Assembly: GCA_021846325.1 (NCBI GenBank)
Contig: JAJZBX010000001.1
Location: 124,001-188,000, forward strand
Length of the DNA: 64,000 nt
Reading direction: 5' to 3'
DNA from: Actinomycetes bacterium
GTDB lineage: Bacteria; Actinomycetota; Acidimicrobiia; Acidimicrobiales; RAAP-2
The notes beneath the pieces are model-generated. The model saw only the letters and a program-made list of their open reading frames with translations, did not search any database and was not told the DNA's origin. Made by a program: the position numbers and the translations under genes. Below, piece by piece: positions 1 through 9,119 of this stretch; within the stretch, counting starts at the first letter, position 1, and every line of letters starts with the position of its first letter.

Positions 1-1251
1 GAGCGTCAGATCATCGAGGTCGGCGAGTTCTACGAGATGGTCACGGCGCAACTCGAGTCGGCCTTCGGTCGCCGCTTCCCGCGGTGGGTGCGCGGTGAGG
101 TCTCGAAGATCTACGAGAAGACGCACCTGTACCTTGACCTGGTTGACGCGGGTTCGTCCGAGTCGGATTCGAAGCGCCCCGTGCTGAATGCACACTGCTG
201 GGCGTCCCAGTGGAATGGCCTCAAGCGGCGTCTCGCCAGTGATGGAGCGGCACTTCGCCCCGGGACCGTCGTCAACCTCTTCGGGTACGTCGACGTCTAC
301 GCGCCCTCCGGGCGCATCGGCTTCACGGTCCTCGACGTAGACGTAGCGGGACTTCTGGGTGACGTCGCCCGTCGCCGCCTCCAACTCATCGCCGGCCTTC
401 GCGACGAAGGGCTGTTCGACGCCAATCGAGGTCGACCGCTCAGTTCGGTCCCGTTGCGCGTGGGGCTCGTGGCGAGCCGACAGACCGAGGGTTTCAGTGA
501 CTTCACGGGTCAGTTGTTGCGATCTGGGCTGAGCTTCCAAGTCGTGCTCGCGAACACGCCCGTGCAGGGCGAAGCGGCACCGCCGCTCTTGGCGACGGCG
601 ATCAAGCTTCTCGACGACCAGGGGCTCGACGTCATCTGCCTCGTGCGCGGAGGTGGCTCGCGTGGGGACCTCGCGTGCTTCGATGATGAACGGGTGGCTC
701 GCGCAATTGCGGCGGCGCGCACGCCGGTGTTTACCGGGATCGGGCACACCGGCGACGAATCGGTCGCCGATCTGGTCGCCCACACGCACGCGATCACACC
801 GACCAAACTCGGCGAAGATCTGGTAAGCGGCGTGAGCGATTGGCGCCGTCGCAACGTGGTCGAGCCGGCGCGCAGGATCGCGGGCGCCACAGAATCGGTG
901 CTCGACGAAGCGTCCGAATTCTTGGGCGAACGACGGCGCACGATGATTTTCGCGGTGCGCGATCGCCTACGATCCGAGGGACGGCACCTGGCAGCGCTGC
1001 GCGACCACCTCGCGATTGGCGCCCGTCACGTGCTGGAGCGAGCCGATCACCTGCTCGAAGCTTCACGGTTGCTGCTGGTAGCGTACGACCCCCAGCGTCG
1101 CCTCGCTCAGGGCTGGTCCATCGTGACGACGTTAGATGGCACGATCGTTCACCGCGTCGGCGACGTGCGACGCGGTGACGAGGTAGCAGTTCGGGTGGTC
1201 GATGGCGTCATCGCGGCGACAGTCACGAGTGATGAAAGGGCGGAACCATGA
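1..1251 (+). CDS. xseA: Exodeoxyribonuclease VII large subunit (5' end outside window)
   Basis: Large subunit of exonuclease VII, which degrades single-stranded DNA to oligonucleotides with the XseB small subunit in the cytoplasm. The frame is open from base 1 and residues before the track's Met37 (EVGEFYEM) fit the N-terminal OB-fold, so the true start is probably upstream. The OB region reads WVRGEVSKIYEKTHLYLDLVD; the central catalytic part carries LVRGGGSRGDL and TGIGHTGDESVADLVAH, where the family has GRGGGS and IGHExD. A helical arm and the usual C-terminal QGW.I element follow. It overlaps xseB by an ATGA-type junction. Identification is secure; only the 5' boundary is unknown. Confidence 0.95.
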   Translation, partial: ERQIIEVGEFYEMVTAQLESAFGRRFPRWVRGEVSKIYEKTHLYLDLVDAGSSESDSKRPVLNAHCWASQWNGLKRRLASDGAALRPGTVVNLFGYVDVYAPSGRIGFTVLDVDVAGLLGDVARRRLQLIAGLRDEGLFDANRGRPLSSVPLRVGLVASRQTEGFSDFTGQLLRSGLSFQVVLANTPVQGEAAPPLLATAIKLLDDQGLDVICLVRGGGSRGDLACFDDERVARAIAAARTPVFTGIGHTGDESVADLVAHTHAITPTKLGEDLVSGVSDWRRRNVVEPARRIAGATESVLDEASEFLGERRRTMIFAVRDRLRSEGRHLAALRDHLAIGARHVLERADHLLEASRLLLVAYDPQRRLAQGWSIVTTLDGTIVHRVGDVRRGDEVAVRVVDGVIAATVTSDERAEP

Positions 1252-1460
1252 CGGTTGGTGGATGGAATGAGGCGGCTGAGGAATTGAACACTATCGTGGC
1301 GTCCTTCGATGAGGGCGAGGTTTCGGTCGACGATTTGATCGCGAAATTGGCGCGAGCGACCGAGATCATCGAGGCGCTCGACGCGCGGCTGACCGCCACT
1401 CGCGCGACCGTCGACGAACTGGCACCGCGCATTGCGCACGTGGCGGATGGTCATGAGTGA
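1248..1460 (+). CDS. xseB: Exodeoxyribonuclease VII small subunit
   Basis: A 70-residue, acidic, helical protein starting at an ATG that overlaps the xseA stop. It matches the XseB size and pattern: an ELN.IV..FDEGEVSVDDLI segment followed by a heptad-rich helix. In exonuclease VII several copies of this subunit bind the helical arm of XseA. Position and coupling leave little doubt, although the family has few diagnostic residues. Confidence 0.9.
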   Translation: MTVGGWNEAAEELNTIVASFDEGEVSVDDLIAKLARATEIIEALDARLTATRATVDELAPRIAHVADGHE

Positions 1461-2166
1461 CCAGCTGTACTTTCGTCAGCTGTTAGCGGGCCGTGACTTT
1501 GCCCGCGACGACGCGATCGCCGGCCAGATGGCGAACTTCGTGTACGCCTTCGGGGATCGGCAAAGCGGCGAGGCCGTCGTGGTCGATCCAGCGTACCGAC
1601 CGCGCGAGATCCTCGACGCGCTGTCCAGTGACGCGATGAGGGTGGTCGGCGTTGTGGCGACCCACTACCACGCCGACCACGTCGGCGGCAGACTGGGCAG
1701 TCACGTCATCGCCGGGCTGCAAGAGCTGCTGGAGATCACTGACGTTCCGATTCACGTGCAGGACGATGAAGCATCGTGGATCACCAGCGGTACCACGATT
1801 GGCGACCACCACCTCGTTCGCCACCAGGGTGGCGACGAACTGCGAGTAGGGGCCATCACGGCCACGTTGTTGCACACACCGGGCCATAGCGCGGGCAGTC
1901 AATGCGTGCTCGTTGATCGTCGGCTCGTGAGCGGCGACACCCTGTTCCTGGACGGATGCGGCCGTACGGACCTACCCGGCTCGAATCCGGAATTGATGTA
2001 TCGCACGCTACGTGAGACGTTGTCGAAGCTCGATGACTCGACGTGGCTGTACCCGGGCCACGACTACAGCGATCGGCCAACGGCGCAACTCGACGACGTA
2101 CGGCGTCACAATGCCGACCTCGCTCCCTTAGACCTGACGCAATGGCTAGCGACGTTCACCCGATAG
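1453..2166 (+). CDS. Metallo-beta-lactamase-fold hydrolase, ETHE1/persulfide-dioxygenase-like
   Basis: A 237-residue MBL-fold protein with the metal motif THYHADHVGG, a second-shell HTPGHS, and the late pair GDTLFLDGCGRTDLPGS and LYPGHDY. The GDTLF.DGCGRTD stretch is typical of the ETHE1 persulfide-dioxygenase branch rather than plain glyoxalase II. The family oxidises glutathione or low-molecular-weight persulfides using one iron; the actual thiol substrate here is unknown. I chose ATG 1453 (MSDQLYF) over the track's 1432 because it gives the usual short coupling overlap with xseB. It overlaps the next flavoprotein gene, suggesting co-translation. Confidence 0.8.
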   Translation: MSDQLYFRQLLAGRDFARDDAIAGQMANFVYAFGDRQSGEAVVVDPAYRPREILDALSSDAMRVVGVVATHYHADHVGGRLGSHVIAGLQELLEITDVPIHVQDDEASWITSGTTIGDHHLVRHQGGDELRVGAITATLLHTPGHSAGSQCVLVDRRLVSGDTLFLDGCGRTDLPGSNPELMYRTLRETLSKLDDSTWLYPGHDYSDRPTAQLDDVRRHNADLAPLDLTQWLATFTR

Positions 2167-3380
2167 TTGCCCTCGACCCGACCAGCCACGTCGTGGTGGT
2201 CGGTGCTGGTCTGGCCGGCTGGCGACTGGTCGAGGCGCTGCGCCGCGATGGCTTCACCGGTCGGGTGACGGTAATCGGCGACGAACCGCATCACCCGTAC
2301 GATCGGCCGCCGCTGTCCAAACAAGTGCTCGCTGGAAGGATGGGAGCGTTCGATACTGGGTTGGCTCGCCACGATTCGCCTACCGACGTCGACTGGCGTC
2401 TCGGCGTCGCGGCGGTGAGCCTTGACGTTGGGAGCCGCACCGTGGGACTCGCCGATGGCACGACGATCACCGGGACCCACGTCGCCATCGCAACGGGTGC
2501 GCGTGCTCGTACCATAACGACGTCCGCGGGCGCCCAGGTTCACGCGTTGCGTACGCGAGACGACGTCGTGCGGCTGAATGATGACGTCATGGGTTCAAGC
2601 GACCAGGCAACGGTAGCCGTCATTGGTGGCGGCTTCATCGGGGCCGAAGTCGCAACGTCGTTGCGAGGGCGGGGACTGGAAGTGGTGGTGTTGGAGATGT
2701 TGGCGCGGCCTCTGGTTCGCGTGGTTGGCGACGACGTCTCAAGGTGGTTAGAACATCTGCCGGGCGCCGTCGGCGTTGAGTTGCGCACGAGTCAGACCGT
2801 CCTCGATGTCGAGTCAGCGGGCAGTAGCCTTCGCGTGCGCTTAGGTGGTGGCGATGACGTCGTTGCGTCGGTCGTGGTCGCCGGTGTGGGTGCCGAGACC
2901 AACGTTGACTGGCTTTCCGGATCCGGATTGACCGTCGACAACGGTGTGGTGGTTGACGAGAACCTGCAAGCGGCTCGCGGGATCGCCGCGCTGGGCGACG
3001 TCGCTCGCTTCGCCTGGCAGGGCCCGGTCGGGCCCGAAGTGGTGCGCATCGAACACTGGCAAGTCGCGAACGACCACGCGACGCAGTTAGCCCACGTGTG
3101 GATGACCGGCACGTCGGCGCCAACGCCGCTCGTGCCGTACTTCTGGTCGGACCAGTACGGAAAAAAGATCCAGTTGTTGGGGCATCCCAACCCGCACGAC
3201 GAGGTGGTGCGAGTCTTCGCTGACGACGCGGGACGTTGGCTAGCCCTCTATCACCGTTTCGGTGTGGTCTCCGGCGTCGTCGCGTTGAGCTATCCGCGAG
3301 GACTCATGCTCGCCAAGCCACTCTTGCAGGTGCCGACGACGATCGATCGGGCACTCGAACGTGCGCCGTGGACACAGTAG
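2142..3380 (+). CDS. FAD-dependent pyridine-nucleotide oxidoreductase (ferredoxin-reductase type)
   Basis: A 412-residue two-dinucleotide-binding flavoprotein. The N-terminal FAD motif is VVVGAGLAGWRLVEAL, followed by DRPPLSKQVL typical of rubredoxin/ferredoxin reductases such as rhodocoxin and putidaredoxin reductases. The NAD(P) motif is VIGGGFIGAEVATSL, and ALGDVARF is the second FAD contact. The C-terminal reductase domain ends in a P.GLMLAKPLL-like tail. It likely moves electrons from NAD(P)H to a small iron-sulfur partner, though no ferredoxin gene is adjacent. Start ATG 2142 lies inside the MBL gene end. It meets glpK tail to tail with no gap. Confidence 0.85.
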   Translation: MASDVHPIVALDPTSHVVVVGAGLAGWRLVEALRRDGFTGRVTVIGDEPHHPYDRPPLSKQVLAGRMGAFDTGLARHDSPTDVDWRLGVAAVSLDVGSRTVGLADGTTITGTHVAIATGARARTITTSAGAQVHALRTRDDVVRLNDDVMGSSDQATVAVIGGGFIGAEVATSLRGRGLEVVVLEMLARPLVRVVGDDVSRWLEHLPGAVGVELRTSQTVLDVESAGSSLRVRLGGGDDVVASVVVAGVGAETNVDWLSGSGLTVDNGVVVDENLQAARGIAALGDVARFAWQGPVGPEVVRIEHWQVANDHATQLAHVWMTGTSAPTPLVPYFWSDQYGKKIQLLGHPNPHDEVVRVFADDAGRWLALYHRFGVVSGVVALSYPRGLMLAKPLLQVPTTIDRALERAPWTQ

Positions 3381-4832
3381 TCAAAACGTAACGGCGCTGA
3401 GCTCGGGGATCGTGCGCTCGACTCGGGCGACGATGGTGCGCCACTGGTCTCGCTGGGCGGACCGGGTCGCTTCGTCGAGCGTCGGTTCGACGGTCGCGAC
3501 CGGTTGCCACAGTGTTTCGACCTCGTCGATGGAGAGCTGACCCGCGCCGACCAACGCCATCAGGCCGACGCCGCGCGTCGTGGCTTCACGCTCGGGCGAG
3601 ACCGCCACGGGCCGACCCGTCACGTCCGCGAGACACTGCACCAAGAATGCGTTACTCGACATCCCGCCGTCAACGCGCAATTCGCGCAGGCGCGTTGCGG
3701 TCTCGTGTTCGGCGGCGTCCACCAAGTCGGCAGCGCGGTGGGCGATGCCTTCGAGCGTCGCGCGAACGAGGTGCGCACGAGTGGTGCCTCTGGTCAGCCC
3801 AAAGAAGCCACCGCGAGCGCCAAAGTCCCAATACGGGGTGCCGAGGCCAACGAGTGCTGGCACGAACCACACACCTTCTGACGACGGGATCGAGCGAGCG
3901 AGCGCCTCGCTCGCTGGCGCGTTGTCCAAGACCCCAATGCCGTCGATGAGCCAGTCGATGGCTGAACCGGCGGCCAGCACGATTCCCTCCAGTCCCCACG
4001 TGATCACACCGTCTTGACTTCGCGCGACGATGGGAAAGCAGCCGGAATCGTACGGGGTCATCGCTACGGGCGTTCGCTCGTCGTAGGCCATATTGAGCAT
4101 GGCGCCCGTGCCGAAGGTGATCTTGGCTCCCGTACGCACCACCGACTGGCCAAACATCGACGCCGACTGGTCGCCGACCAGCGCGGTAATTGGCGGCGAG
4201 CCGGGCAGCGCCGTCGCGACGCCGTGCACGCCAATGGTGTCAACGATGCGCGGCATCATTGATTCGGGCAGTCCGAGGAGTTCGAGCGTCGACTCATCCC
4301 AATGGTCGACGCTCGTGGTGACCAGTCCAGTGATCGCCGCATTGGAGCGATCCGTGACGTGGTCGTGCCCCTGGGTCAACAGCCACGTAACCCACGTTTC
4401 GATCGTCGCGAACCGTAAGTCGACGGTGTTGTGATCCGCGGCCCGGCGGAGCCAAGCAGCTTTGGTGGCCGATTGATTGGGCGCGAGTCGCAGCCCGCTG
4501 GACTGCAGCACGAGGCAGTCGAGCACCGTTCGTAGGTCCTGCCAACCCAACGTCGGTCCCACTGGCGAGCCGCTCACTGGATCGAACAACAACGTCGTCG
4601 CCCGTTGATTGGTCACCCCAACGGCATCGCAGGGCCCACCATCGGCCAGGGTTTGGCCCGCGAGTTCTATGACCGCGCGTCCGATTTCGGCGGCGTCGAG
4701 TTCCACCTCGCCGGGCGCGCGCGAGGTGATGGTGAGATTGCGTTGGTGGACGTGTGAAACCACGCCGGTCAAGGAGACCAGGGCCGTGCGCACCGACGAG
4801 GTGCCAACGTCGATCGCCAGTGCCTTCACCAC
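3381..4832 (-). CDS. glpK: Glycerol kinase (FGGY carbohydrate kinase)
   Basis: A 483-residue FGGY kinase predicted to phosphorylate glycerol to sn-glycerol-3-phosphate with ATP. Visible signatures: N-terminal IDVGTSSVRTALV phosphate loop, VTNQRATT, LGWQDLRT, VGDQSASMFGQ with FGTGAMLN, and the C-terminal DGGMSSNAFLVQCLADVTGRPV. Slightly shorter than E. coli GlpK. The start is one of two tandem GTG codons overlapping the stop of the upstream flavoenzyme, so it is the last gene of a glpD-flavoenzyme-glpK unit. That context favours glycerol over other FGGY substrates. Confidence 0.85.
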   Translation of the reverse strand: MVKALAIDVGTSSVRTALVSLTGVVSHVHQRNLTITSRAPGEVELDAAEIGRAVIELAGQTLADGGPCDAVGVTNQRATTLLFDPVSGSPVGPTLGWQDLRTVLDCLVLQSSGLRLAPNQSATKAAWLRRAADHNTVDLRFATIETWVTWLLTQGHDHVTDRSNAAITGLVTTSVDHWDESTLELLGLPESMMPRIVDTIGVHGVATALPGSPPITALVGDQSASMFGQSVVRTGAKITFGTGAMLNMAYDERTPVAMTPYDSGCFPIVARSQDGVITWGLEGIVLAAGSAIDWLIDGIGVLDNAPASEALARSIPSSEGVWFVPALVGLGTPYWDFGARGGFFGLTRGTTRAHLVRATLEGIAHRAADLVDAAEHETATRLRELRVDGGMSSNAFLVQCLADVTGRPVAVSPEREATTRGVGLMALVGAGQLSIDEVETLWQPVATVEPTLDEATRSAQRDQWRTIVARVERTIPELSAVTF

Positions 4833-6274
4833 GGCTCACCCCCGAGTCCCAGCACACCGGGATTGAAGAGATTAGTGGGGTCGAGGACACCCTTGATGGC
4901 GCGCAACACGTCAAAGGATCGGCCGAGGGCATCGGGCATGAATCTCGCGCGGTTGCGACCAACGCCGTGGTGATGACTGAGCGAGCCACCTCGGGCGAGA
5001 GCGGTCGTCGTTGCCACGTCCCACGCGGCGCGATAGTAGGGCGTTGGATCGCCGTCGGGTCGACCGGCGAACGTGAAGTAGAGACACGCGCCGTCAACGT
5101 ACGCGTGGGACTGATGAACTGACGCGACGAGCGTGGGCGTGAGCGACCGCAGTGAGGCGAGGACCGCGGTGCGCAGGTCGGTGAGCACTGACCATGGCCC
5201 GGCGACTTCGATGGTGTCGACGACGATGCCGGCGTCCCAGAGCGGCGACAGCGCGCTGACGTCGTTTCGCCGCTTGAGCCAGCGCCCGACCAGCGCGTCA
5301 TCGAGTCGTTGTGCCCCGGCCGTCGCCGATTCCACCACGGCGATCGTGGCGTCGACGAATGGCGCCGGACCCTCGTCGAGGACCGTGAGCACGCAGGCAT
5401 CGACCTCGAAGGTGCGCAGCGATTCGATCTCGTCGTAAAGGCGCAGCACCGCCGGGTGCGCGTCACGTTGCACGATCACGCGGCACGCGTCCATGCCCTC
5501 GTCGAAACTGGGAAAGGCTAGGGCGACGCGTCTTTCGAACTCCGGCCGCGGTCGCATCACGAGCGTCGCCTCGGTGATCACGCCCAGCGTGCCTTCGGAA
5601 CCGACGAAGAGTTGGACGAGGTCTGGTCCCGTCGCGTGTCGTGGGCCGCGATCACCCACCGGCACGACGTCACCCGAGGCAAGCACCACGGTGAGCGAGC
5701 GCACGAGGTCCTCAATCTTGCCGTAGCGGTTCGAATACTGTCCAGCGCCGCGGCAGGCCAACCAGCCCCCAACCGTCGACAACTCGAACGACTGTGGAAA
5801 ATGTCCAACCGTGAAGCCCTCAGCGTTCACCGTTCGCTCGAGATCGGGACCGAAGACCCCGGCCTCGACGGTGACGGTTCCCGAGACGACGTCGCAGGCA
5901 GTCACCCGATTGAGTCCAGTGAGGTCGAGGGCGATCCCCCCCGTCGGGGCCACGGCGCCACCCTCGACACCCGATCGCCCCCCCTGGGCCGTCACGGCGA
6001 CACCGTGGCGGGACGCGATGAGAATGGTTTCGCGAACCTCGGCGGTCGATCGTGGCGAGACGACCACGCCGGGCCAGCGCGCGACGACGCCGCGATTGGC
6101 GTCGGCGAGCGACAGGGGCCACCAGTCACGGCCGTGTTCGGCGCGCTGCCGGGCGTCGACGCTCGCGGGGATTCCGGCGCGCTCGAGGGCTCGCCAGACG
6201 GCGTCGTCGATGGGGGCGGGAGCGTCCTGGACGACACTGGCCGGATACGCGCTCGGCGGCGTCGGGCGAGTCAT
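4826..6274 (-). CDS. FAD-linked oxidase resembling alkyl-dihydroxyacetone-phosphate synthase
   Basis: A 482-residue vanillyl-alcohol-oxidase-type flavoprotein. The PCMH FAD-binding half shows VVVSPRSTAEV, TAQGGRSGVEGGA and FPQSFELSTVGGWLACRGAGQYSNRYGKIEDLV; the C-terminal half ends with SHHHGVGRNRARFM and VLDPTNLFNPG. The triple-His HHHGVG and the GG.ACR.AGQ.S..YG pattern match alkylglycerone-phosphate synthase (AGPS) better than lactate or glycolate oxidases. AGPS swaps the acyl chain of acyl-DHAP for a fatty alcohol in ether-lipid synthesis. The track start at 6370 reads through glpD; ATG 6274 gives an ATGA overlap and a normal N-terminus. Function in bacteria is inferred. Confidence 0.75.
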   Translation of the reverse strand: MTRPTPPSAYPASVVQDAPAPIDDAVWRALERAGIPASVDARQRAEHGRDWWPLSLADANRGVVARWPGVVVSPRSTAEVRETILIASRHGVAVTAQGGRSGVEGGAVAPTGGIALDLTGLNRVTACDVVSGTVTVEAGVFGPDLERTVNAEGFTVGHFPQSFELSTVGGWLACRGAGQYSNRYGKIEDLVRSLTVVLASGDVVPVGDRGPRHATGPDLVQLFVGSEGTLGVITEATLVMRPRPEFERRVALAFPSFDEGMDACRVIVQRDAHPAVLRLYDEIESLRTFEVDACVLTVLDEGPAPFVDATIAVVESATAGAQRLDDALVGRWLKRRNDVSALSPLWDAGIVVDTIEVAGPWSVLTDLRTAVLASLRSLTPTLVASVHQSHAYVDGACLYFTFAGRPDGDPTPYYRAAWDVATTTALARGGSLSHHHGVGRNRARFMPDALGRSFDVLRAIKGVLDPTNLFNPGVLGLGGEPW

Positions 6275-7908
6275 CAGGGCACGTCCACGGGTAAGCCAGC
6301 ACGACTGAATTCGTGGTGCACGAGCTCTCGATACGCGGCGACCTCCGCATCGATTCGCTGGTCGTCCCAACCCAACGCAGCGCCGACGGCACGCGCCACG
6401 ATTGGCGCCGCCTCGAGCGTCGCGCGAGCGTCGTGCAGATGGGCGCGCGTGCGACGACTGAGCAGATCAATGAGCGACGTTGCCATTTCGAAGCGCGTGG
6501 CGTAGACATATTCGGCGAGCCGGTAGGGCTGTTGGCGTATTGGTTGTTCGCCCAGCGCGGGATCTTCGTGAATCATGGCGAGAATCACGGAGGCGTCTTC
6601 GCCGTATCGACGATAGAGATGGGTCTCGAGGTCCGTCGTGGGTCGCCAGGAACCGGTGCCGTGAAAGCGAAGCGCCTTGGTTCGTACCGGCGTGCGACCG
6701 ACGTAGCGACCAAGAGCGTCGACGGCGTCTTGGGCCATTTGGCGATAGGTCGTCCACTTGCCGCCGGTGACGTGGATGACGCCATCGCCCGAGTCCGTCA
6801 CGCGGTGACGGCGTGAGAGGTCGCTCGTTCGAGCGGAGATCGTCTGGCCGAGCGGTGGCGTGAGCAGGGGCCGAAGTCCGGCCCAGACCCCCGTGACATC
6901 GTCAATGGTCAACGCGGAATCGGTTGACGCGTTGACCGCGTCGAGTAGGTAGTTGACGTCGTCGGGCGTGCACGCGGGATCGTTGAGGTCTCCGTCGTAG
7001 GCGGTGTCAGTCGTGCCAACGAACGTGTACGGTGCGTCTTCGAACGGCACGACGAAGATGCTTCGACGATCGTTCGGCACGGCGAGGACGGCGGCCGCCA
7101 TCGCGGGGAGTCGGGCGCTGGCCACCGAAATGTGGACGCCCTTAGCGGGGGTAATGGTTGCTGCGGGCTGGCTTTGTGACATCGCGATGACTTCATCCGC
7201 CCAGACACCCGTGGCGTTGACGACACTGTGTGTCGTGATACTGAAGGTTTCGCCGGTTTTCGCGTCGCGCGCACGCACCGCGCCAACCCGGCCGTCTGGC
7301 CCATGTTCGACGCCGATTGCGCTCACGTAGTTGGCAACGGTGGCGTCGAAGTCCAGTGCCGCCGTGCGCGCCGCAATCAACGCGACCCGGGCGTCGTCGC
7401 CGCGTGCGTCGTAGTAGAGAAACCCCGCCACCAGGCGATCAGTCCGCAGGGTCGGGAACATCGAGGCGGCCTCGTGGCGCGAGATCTTGCGATGCCGATG
7501 TCCGATGCGCCAGCCACCCGCTAGGTCATAGAGCCACAGGGCCGTCGCGTACCCCCGGACGATGGTGCGCGACGCGACGCCGTTGGATCCGAAGAGGGGG
7601 ATGAGAAATGGTAGCGGTCGCACTAGAAATGGCGCGTTCTCGAGGAGTCGCTGGCGCTCTCGGAGGTTTTCGTAGACCAGACGAAACTCGCGTTGCTGCA
7701 GATAGCGAAGCCCGCCGTGCACCATCTTGGAGGATTTGGAGCTCGTGCCCGATGCCAAATCGCCACCGTCAATCAACGCCACACGCAGTCCGCGCGAAGC
7801 CGCATCGAGGGCGACACCCGCCCCCGTCATACCGGCACCGATCACGACGACGTCGAAGGTCAACGCACGCAGGGCGGCGATTGATGCATCGCGGTCGAAG
7901 GAAGTCAT
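6274..7908 (-). CDS. glpD: Aerobic glycerol-3-phosphate dehydrogenase
   Basis: A 544-residue membrane-associated FAD enzyme that oxidises glycerol-3-phosphate to DHAP and passes electrons to quinone. The FAD site is VVVIGAGMTGAGVALDAASRGL, followed by the GlpD hallmark SSKSSKMVHGGLRYL. FVVPFEDAPYTFVGTTDTAYDGD and VTGGKWTTYRQMAQDAVD mark the substrate half, and the C-terminal helical cap is complete. Start ATG 7908 is preferred over the track's 7932, which would put the gene within 17 bp of the divergent dehydrogenase. First gene of the minus-strand unit; its promoter must lie in the 41-bp gap to the divergent acyl-CoA dehydrogenase. Confidence 0.92.
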   Translation of the reverse strand: MTSFDRDASIAALRALTFDVVVIGAGMTGAGVALDAASRGLRVALIDGGDLASGTSSKSSKMVHGGLRYLQQREFRLVYENLRERQRLLENAPFLVRPLPFLIPLFGSNGVASRTIVRGYATALWLYDLAGGWRIGHRHRKISRHEAASMFPTLRTDRLVAGFLYYDARGDDARVALIAARTAALDFDATVANYVSAIGVEHGPDGRVGAVRARDAKTGETFSITTHSVVNATGVWADEVIAMSQSQPAATITPAKGVHISVASARLPAMAAAVLAVPNDRRSIFVVPFEDAPYTFVGTTDTAYDGDLNDPACTPDDVNYLLDAVNASTDSALTIDDVTGVWAGLRPLLTPPLGQTISARTSDLSRRHRVTDSGDGVIHVTGGKWTTYRQMAQDAVDALGRYVGRTPVRTKALRFHGTGSWRPTTDLETHLYRRYGEDASVILAMIHEDPALGEQPIRQQPYRLAEYVYATRFEMATSLIDLLSRRTRAHLHDARATLEAAPIVARAVGAALGWDDQRIDAEVAAYRELVHHEFSRAGLPVDVP

Positions 7909-7949
7909 GGCGCAATGTTCGCACATCGACAAGCGGTAACTTGCGTGGT

Positions 7950-9119
7950 ATGGACTTTGAGCTGAGTGACGAACATCGGGGTCTGCGCGAAACGGTGCGC
8001 CGACTGGCCCAAGACAAGATTAAACCGCGAGCGAGGCAAATCGACGCCACGGGGGAGTACCCCCAGGACATCTTCGACGAGTTTAAACGGGCCGACCTGC
8101 TCGGACTGTGCATTCCCGAGGAGTACGGCGGGTCCGGGGCGGGAATCATGGGGTTGGCGATCGCCATTGAAGAGGTGACCAAGTACTCCAACGTGCTCGG
8201 GCTCATGCTGCTGCTCACGCGACTGCCGACGGGACCCATCATGATCGCCGGTACCGAAGAGCAGAAGCTTTGCTACCTGCCCGGCATCGCCAGTGGCAGT
8301 GCCCGAGCTTCGTTCTGCCTCTCCGAACCCGGCGCCGGATCCGACGTCGCCGGCATGCAAACGCGCGTCACGCCAGATCCTGACGTGCCCGGTGGCTACA
8401 TTCTGAACGGCACGAAGTCGTGGATCTCGGGGGGCAAACAGGCCGATTGGTTCACGGTGTTCGCCAAGATGGGCGACCCGTCGTCGAGACTCCACTCGAA
8501 TATCGGAGGTTTCATCGTCGACGCGACGACGGCTGGCGTGAGTCGGCCGCGCGTGGACAAGAAGATGGGGGTCAAGGGCATCGACACGGCCGACATTGTC
8601 TTTGAGGATGTGCGAGTCGGACCCGACCAGGTGATCGGTGGCGGCTTCGCGTTGGCGATGCAGTCGCTCAATGCGATGCGTCCGATCGTCGCGGCGCGAG
8701 GCATCGGCCTGGCCGAAGGCGCGCTGATGTACGCGACCGAGTACGTCAAGAACCGCCCGGCGTTCACCAAGACGATCGCGGAGTTTCAGGGCATCCAGTG
8801 GGAGATCGCCAAGTGCGCCACGGAGATTGAGGCGGCGCGCCTGCTCACGTATCGGGCGGCGTGGCTCGCCGACCAAGGGAAATTTACCAAGGAGTTCGTG
8901 CCGTACCTCTCGATGTGTAAGTACTACGCCTCGGAGGTCGCCGTCAAGGCGTCGGGACTGGCCGTGCAGCTTCTGGGAGCCGCCGGCTATATGGAGGAGC
9001 ACCCCACCGAGCTGTACTACCGCGACGCCCGTCAGTTGACGATCGTCGAGGGAACGTCCCAGGTCCAGCTTGGCCTGATCGCCAGGGGCGTGCTCGGTCA
9101 CGACCTCTGGTGGGACTGA
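7950..9119 (+). CDS. Acyl-CoA dehydrogenase
   Basis: A 389-residue FAD-dependent acyl-CoA dehydrogenase. N-terminal helical domain MDFELSDEHRGLRETVR, flavin-contact segment CLSEPGAGSDVAGM and KSWISGGKQADWFTVFAK, then the C-terminal helical domain containing RQLTIVEGTSQVQLGLIAR, where the IYEGT-type motif places the catalytic base region. It introduces an alpha-beta double bond in an acyl-CoA and passes electrons to ETF; chain specificity cannot be read. The track start at 7608 is a read-through over glpD; ATG 7950 matches the family. It overlaps the next CoA transferase gene. Confidence 0.92.
   Translation: MDFELSDEHRGLRETVRRLAQDKIKPRARQIDATGEYPQDIFDEFKRADLLGLCIPEEYGGSGAGIMGLAIAIEEVTKYSNVLGLMLLLTRLPTGPIMIAGTEEQKLCYLPGIASGSARASFCLSEPGAGSDVAGMQTRVTPDPDVPGGYILNGTKSWISGGKQADWFTVFAKMGDPSSRLHSNIGGFIVDATTAGVSRPRVDKKMGVKGIDTADIVFEDVRVGPDQVIGGGFALAMQSLNAMRPIVAARGIGLAEGALMYATEYVKNRPAFTKTIAEFQGIQWEIAKCATEIEAARLLTYRAAWLADQGKFTKEFVPYLSMCKYYASEVAVKASGLAVQLLGAAGYMEEHPTELYYRDARQLTIVEGTSQVQLGLIARGVLGHDLWWD

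Noticed and set aside
4294-5466. 390-residue minus-strand ORF overlapping the flavoenzyme and glycerol kinase in another frame
   Set aside because: Low-complexity Arg/Ser/Thr composition without any domain; both real genes occupy the same strand in other frames.
5612-6505. 297-residue plus-strand ORF opposite the AGPS-like and glpD genes
   Set aside because: Shadow ORF; composition unlike a protein and no family pattern.
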